Source: Polytrichum commune
Taxonomy: Eukaryota > Streptophyta > Polytrichopsida > Polytrichales > Polytrichaceae
Assembly: GCA_950295325.1 (NCBI GenBank)
Contig: OX485803.1
Coordinates: 61,707,554-61,771,553 of the forward strand
Direction of reading: 5' to 3'
DNA: 64,000 nt
The notes under the pieces were generated by a model. The model worked only from the letters and a program-made list of their open reading frames with translations, had not been told where the DNA came from and did not search any database. Shown piece by piece: positions 59,120 through 64,000 of the stretch. The translations under genes and the position numbers were made by a program. How positions within the stretch are numbered: the stretch's first letter is position 1; each line of letters opens with the position of its first letter.

Positions 59120-61425
59120 CAACTAAATACAACACCCACCAAAACCACAAACCATTCCCCAAAAACCACCCCTACCCAAAACTAAATATACATATTAAAC
59201 AAAAAGCCAACCCGAAAAACAAAGCAACCTCAACATACCAACCTCACCTCTCAACAAATGCCAAAGCACACCTACAAAACAAATGCTCCAAAAATAAACC
59301 CTACCCTAGCTTCGAACACCATAACAAAATCAAACACCTATTAAGCCCTCATATAAAATACCAACCCCACCCAAAAAACACAATGGCCTCGGCCTACCGG
59401 CCTCGCCACACAAAGAATAACAAATACCACTTCATAAATAATTGGAAACCTAACTCAATAACAAGCCAAAAATCTACAAATAATACGAAACCACACTTCT
59501 CACCCATACAAATAGAAAAAACCATACCCGCTATACCTAACCTATTTTCCACAACCAAATGTACAATCACAATATATCTAAAAACAAACATGAAAAACCC
59601 CAACATAATTCACTTCCACGGATATTACTTCACTAACAAACTAGAATTACTAAAATGCGGAGACATAGAATCCAACCCCGGACCAATGCCTAACATCCTA
59701 CATAAGCATCCTGCTACACACAAAAAGAGAGCCAAGATATACTTCATTCCAAACACTATCAAACTACAACCTGAATACCAACACATAGCAAATACATTTG
59801 CTCCCATACTAAGGAATACACACCCTCTACACCATCAAGCAATAATTACCCACCCACATCTACACCAATACATCCAAACACAAAGGCAATCACCACCAAC
59901 CCATTTGCTATATGCTATAGTCATCACCATCCACCCCTCAATAGACACATGCAATAGCATACTAGCCCAACCCCAAAACTACCACTTTAACGACATATGG
60001 ACCAACACACTAATTATTAGACTAGCTAACCTCACCAACCCCCCCGAAAGACACATACTGACACCGCACCCCTACACAATATTCATAGAAAACAATCAAC
60101 ATATAATACTCCCCCAAAACTCAATACACACCAAAATATACGATTTCATCCACAACCAAGCCACCACACCCACACCAATCACCCTCAAGAAAGAATTCCC
60201 CTTCCTTCCAAACCAGTTAATAACCGAAACACTTAGATGTTTAGAAAATATAAGCGAATACTCACACCCACCCCCACTCCTGGCCGCTCCCACACCAATC
60301 ACAAGAATAAACTCTAACACCGAGCACGAAACAAACATAATAACTTGGAATGCGTCATCGCTCAACACATCACTACCAAACTTACAAGACTTAATCAACA
60401 ACTCTCTAAATAACACAGCAATCATTCATATCCAAGAAACCAAACTCACTGCAAACAAATCTACTAAATATATACAAAACTTATTCCCGGAATTCAAACT
60501 TACTTTCAACAACACACACGCACTCACGAGGTGCATCCAACAAAGAATGCCCTATACCCCCGGAAGAGGCGGCCTACTCACACTTATCCATCACAAATAT
60601 GCATTCCCGGGAAATGTCACCAAAATTCCCACACCAGCAAACATCTCCCCGTACCTACAAGTAATAAAAATAAACAACCATCCACTAACACCTTGGCTAA
60701 TTATACACATGTATATGCCTACGCACCTAGAAGACACATGTCTTATCCCACACCTTAAGAATGAAATCACTAAACAAATCACTACACACCCCAATCACAT
60801 ATACACACTGTGCGGTGACTTTAACAGAGATATTGCACTTAGAGGTAGACAAAATAACAACACTACTACCCCCCCACAAGAAGAGGACTTCCAATGGAAA
60901 AAATTTACCACATCTCTCGACTTAGAATATATCACTACCAACACTAGTATCTCCAGACAAGGTGGCTACAACTATACATCCACAAGCCTAATAGATGGTT
61001 TCTACATTCATTCCCTTGACAACAGCAAATTTACCTCCACTACAAACACAAACATGAATCTAAATTCAGATCACTACCCAGTCACATTATACATCCCACA
61101 CAACATACTTATAGCTAGACCTCCGCCCTCTACACACACCACACCAACTAGGATACTGAACCCGATACCACCGGAAAACCTAGAAACATTTAACATAACA
61201 TTCTTCGAAGAAAACTCCACCCAACTTAAAGAACTTACCACACTATTAGAAGACCACCAACACTTAACACCTGATCAATGGCAAAATGCCTGCACATCAT
61301 TGGAATACATTATAAACAAAATCTCAGAAACAATTGAAAAAACCTGCAAAGCATACCCTCTACCCTACCTCACAAACAGAACATCACAACAAGGTGGTTT
61401 TTTACCACGCAAACTAACTAGATAA
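59120..61425 (+). CDS. LINE polyprotein middle part: 2A-like motif and APE endonuclease
   Basis: The frame is open from the MITE edge. The internal ATG at 59383 starts a 680-codon run, used here for numbering. Residues 1-100 are a leader ending in a 2A-like motif (93-101). About 318-575 is an AP-endonuclease-like domain with all key motifs: N323 (TWNAS), E352 (IQETK), Y444 (HMYMP), D479/N481 (GDFNR), D538 (LIDGFY), and S562, D563, H564 (NSDHYP). In LINEs this domain nicks target DNA for target-primed reverse transcription. The run ends at TAA 61423-61425. The next codons continue the same protein, so I read the TAA as a nonsense mutation (CAA or similar would be one step away). Confidence 0.85.
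59659..59685 (+). other. 2A-like ribosome-skipping motif (GDIESNPGP)
   Basis: LLKCGDIESNPGP (residues 89-101 from the ATG at 59383) matches the 2A consensus D(V/I)ExNPGP with the usual upstream LL and G. In known 2A sequences the ribosome omits the bond between the final Gly and Pro, so two proteins come from one ORF. Here the break would fall after residue 100, leaving an upstream product of about 411 residues (counting from 58053 without the MITE) and a downstream EN-RT product starting with Pro then Met. Activity is inferred, not shown. Confidence 0.85.
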
Positions 61426-64000
61426 TGGAAAAGACACCTCAACACATATCACCTCATCAGGAAAACCATTTACATTGTACAAAATGACCCAAGCTGGCAA
61501 ATACACCCCATCCTAAACGATATCCGAAACCACCAACACGTCAACATTCCGCACCCACCTACTACAACAACATCTCCTGTCGAATGGATTGACACCATAG
61601 CAACTATCGCAAAAACGGCAAATAAAGAAGCCAGAAAAATTACCACAAAATACACCAGAGACTGCATCCTAAAAGCCATATCAAAATACCGTCAAATGTA
61701 TGAAAAAAATCCCAAGAAAATAAATCGGAAAGTCTTCAAGAACACTGAAACCTCAGCTCTTGACTCCATCATTGATAGACAAAACAACATATTAACCAAC
61801 CCTGAAGACATTGCTTCAGAGATTTACGCACAACAATCCATCAGTAACCGCCCAACAGTCCCCACATGTCACCATAAAAATACACATCTAATTCACTGTA
61901 CATGTGGAGTAAGGCAATACCCTTGGCACGACTTAGATGGATACACAATCGACAGACGAGGAGAACCCCAAATCCTCTTGCACACATACTTTGATCAAGA
62001 AACATACGACTTCTGTCTTAAAAACCTAAGTAATAATAAAGTCTCAGGTCCAGATAAAATCCCCAACTCAATTCTAAAAAATATGCCTCCACTCTTTCAC
62101 AAAATATTGTTTCTATTCTTTAAACACTGCTATAAACAAAAACAAATCCCAGCATCATGGAAAACTAGTCTAACAATTTTACTATATAAAAAAAGTAACC
62201 CATCACAACTAACAAATCACAGACCTATTGCATTAGCTAACACTATATATAAATTATACACAAGCACATTAACCTCTATCCTATCAGCATACGGAGAAAG
62301 ATACCAAATACTACACGATAGCCAAGAAGGGTTCAGAGCAGAAATAAACACCTCCAGACAAATCCAAATACTAATTGCAGCGCTTGAAGACGCCAGACTC
62401 ACAAACCAAGATATATACATTCTTTACATTGACTTCAAAAATGCCTTTGGCTCTATTGACCACGCCAGACTATTAGCCATAATGAAAGACCTGGGTTATC
62501 CCAATGACTCCATAAACCTCATAGGAAACATATACTCACAATCATCAACCATATTCACCGGCGAATACTTCGGAAAAACTCTACCAATCCACATCCAAAG
62601 AGGTACAATACAAGGCGATACCCTTAGCCCATATCTATTTATCATATTTTTGGAACCCCTACTTAGATGGCTGCAACAAGGAAATAATGGATATACCTTC
62701 GGTACGTCCAGAGTGAAAATCTCATCAGCAGCATATGCAGACGATCTTGCAGCAATCGACAACAAACTAGAAGCATTACAAACACAATTAAACAAACTAG
62801 ACAAATTCTGTGAATGGGCAGGAATGGACCTAGGTATACCAAAATGTGCAGTGACTGGATGTCCAAACAAATCTAAACTTAACCCCACAACCTTCAAGGC
62901 CCTAATCCAATCCACTAACATAAATTATAGAAACCAACCTATACCAGTCCTAAACCAACATGAACCCTATACATACCTAGGAATAAATTTTGCACCATCA
63001 CTCAAATGGAAAACACAAATAAATACCACCACAGCTAAAGTAATCAAACAATGTCAAGTCCTCGTAGCTTGCCCAGCTGCTATGAAACAAAAAATCAACA
63101 TGGCAGACACAGTCATACGTGCTGGAATAGCATATAGTTTTTATACAGTACCATACTCCATACCAGCCATAAAAAAACTAGACAAAAAAATCATCGCACT
63201 CCATAAAACAATATATGGAATACCTAAATGCACATCTAATATTGCCACGCAACTCCCCCACAACCTATTTGGAATTGAAGCATTTTCATTACAAAATGCC
63301 TATCTAAGGTGCATTGGAGAACAATTACAAAATGCCCTCAATGACAAAGGCAGAATTGGGAGAATATATACCGGTCTAGTACAATTCATACTCGCCACAC
63401 ATGGGGGCTCTCAAGAAATCACTCGCATTAAATACCACCATTGTGTTAGATCACCCATCACTAGAACACTGTTCCTGCTAAAACATAAAGCCGGAGTCCA
63501 TTTAAAAAACACAATAAATAACTTTCTACTAACCCCATCCTCACTTGAAACAGCATGGATGCAAAAAGCACAAATGCTACATGGCCTAAACCCCAACACC
63601 TCACTTAAACTACTACACAAATTACTTATACATAACATAACCACACTAGACCAAATTACCTTGCCTAATGGTACCACTCTGATGAACAAGGACGAATTCA
63701 AAATCTACCACTCCACTCCTTCTAAACTTATCCAAAGAACAGTTACGTCATATATGTGTCAATGGACCACAACAAATAACAACACATATAATAAATGGCG
63801 AACCCAAAGGGACCTATACCCCTACTGTGAAGCCAACATATGCAACCACAACACAAACCTGCTTAACCAATATTACACAGAAAGACAACACAATCATTTT
63901 TCAAACATCATTAACGCTTACTTCAGCACGGAACAACACCGAGACACAAGATATGTCACACCATCCACAATAATTCCGCTAGCACATATCTCTATTAGCG
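61426..64000 (+). CDS. LINE reverse transcriptase, open to the window end
   Basis: The frame continues directly after the TAA and stays open for 858 codons to the window edge. RT motifs in order: KVSGPDKIPNSIL (62038-62076), NHRPIALANTIYKLY (about 62215-62259), QEGFRAEINTSRQI (about 62323-62364), YIDFKNAFGSIDH (catalytic Asp at 62431), RGTIQGDTLSPYLF (62599-62640), AYADDLAAID (catalytic Asp pair at 62740-62745), GIPKCAVTGCP, and YTYLGINF (about 62968-62991). A Cys/His-rich patch (CHH...HCTCG) precedes RT at 61867-61910. The region after RT (63000 on) is long and includes Cys/His residues near 63826-63855, without a recognised domain. All catalytic residues are present. Confidence 0.93.

Larger units (their letters stand above)
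58053..64000 (+). mobile_element. LINE (APE-type non-LTR retrotransposon), runs off the window
   Basis: A single coding frame carries an N-terminal His/Pro/Lys-rich region, a 2A-like motif, an APE endonuclease and a reverse transcriptase. It is interrupted only by a MITE (58723-59116) and one TAA (61423). The plus strand is very rich in A and C and poor in G across the whole element and ceases to be so upstream of about 58050, so the 5' end is probably near there. The exact 5' end and any target duplication were not found. The 3' end lies beyond 64000. The clade is not assigned. Confidence 0.9.

Noticed and set aside
59394-60794. Several minus-strand frames opposite the LINE
   Set aside because: They result from the strong A/C bias of the sense strand, which leaves few stops on the opposite strand.
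1-64000. CRISPR arrays, operons or ribosome-binding sites
   Set aside because: The sequence is eukaryotic in character; no spaced identical short repeats or bacterial gene organisation were seen.

Overview
The window looks like nuclear DNA of a large, gene-poor eukaryotic genome. A streptophyte (plant or charophyte-type alga) is the likeliest source, judged from the mix of PIF/Harbinger, hAT, TA-target and pogo-type elements, a Ty3/gypsy integrase relic and an LTR built from heat-shock-element repeats. The species cannot be fixed from the sequence. No conserved housekeeping gene was recognised. Only one stretch (about 45.1-47.8 kb) looks like exons of a host gene, and its product is unknown. 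Almost everything else that can be supported is a mobile element, a relic of one, or a simple repeat.

Layout: 0.1-0.44 kb holds a direct repeat. 0.7-4.4 kb is a multiply broken transposase-like gene. 4.4-14.3 kb is nearly featureless. 14.3-19.1 kb is a nest in which a 4.2 kb hAT element (one in-frame stop in its transposase) sits inside a PIF/Harbinger-like element, both with target-site duplications. 19.4-26.1 kb carries a second PIF-like element, a TA-target MITE and two copies of a MITE with AGGTAGAAAT ends. 26.8-31.07 kb is a GC-rich, ATCCGG-rich element with a gag-like or unknown ORF cut by a solo LTR full of heat-shock elements. 31.7-33.3 kb is TCTTC-rich low complexity. 34-41.5 kb is relics and microsatellites plus a third AGGTAGAAAT MITE. 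41.5-50 kb holds the possible host exons, a long-TIR MITE and diverged repeats. 50.5-51.1 kb is a pogo-type derivative. 54.8-55.7 kb is a gypsy integrase relic. 55.8-56.8 kb is a PIF-like element with the fourth AGGTAGAAAT MITE inside it. 57.1-57.6 kb is another TA-target MITE.

The most interesting object is a LINE (non-LTR retrotransposon) from about 58.05 kb to the window end. Its sense strand is strikingly A/C-rich and G-poor. If one MITE (58723-59116) and one TAA target copy are disregarded, a His/Pro/Lys hexapeptide-repeat region, a 2A-like ribosome-skipping motif (GDIESNPGP), an APE-type endonuclease and a reverse transcriptase all lie in one reading frame, broken by a single TAA at 61423. 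This suggests that an ORF1-like protein and an EN-RT protein are made from one ORF and separated by 2A-type skipping.

Several insertions can be proved from the window alone. Two AGGTAGAAAT MITEs have an unoccupied paralogous site elsewhere in the window, and the solo LTR, the hAT and the LINE-borne MITE each have matching target duplications. For the LTR and the LINE MITE, the host reading frame reopens exactly across the insertion.
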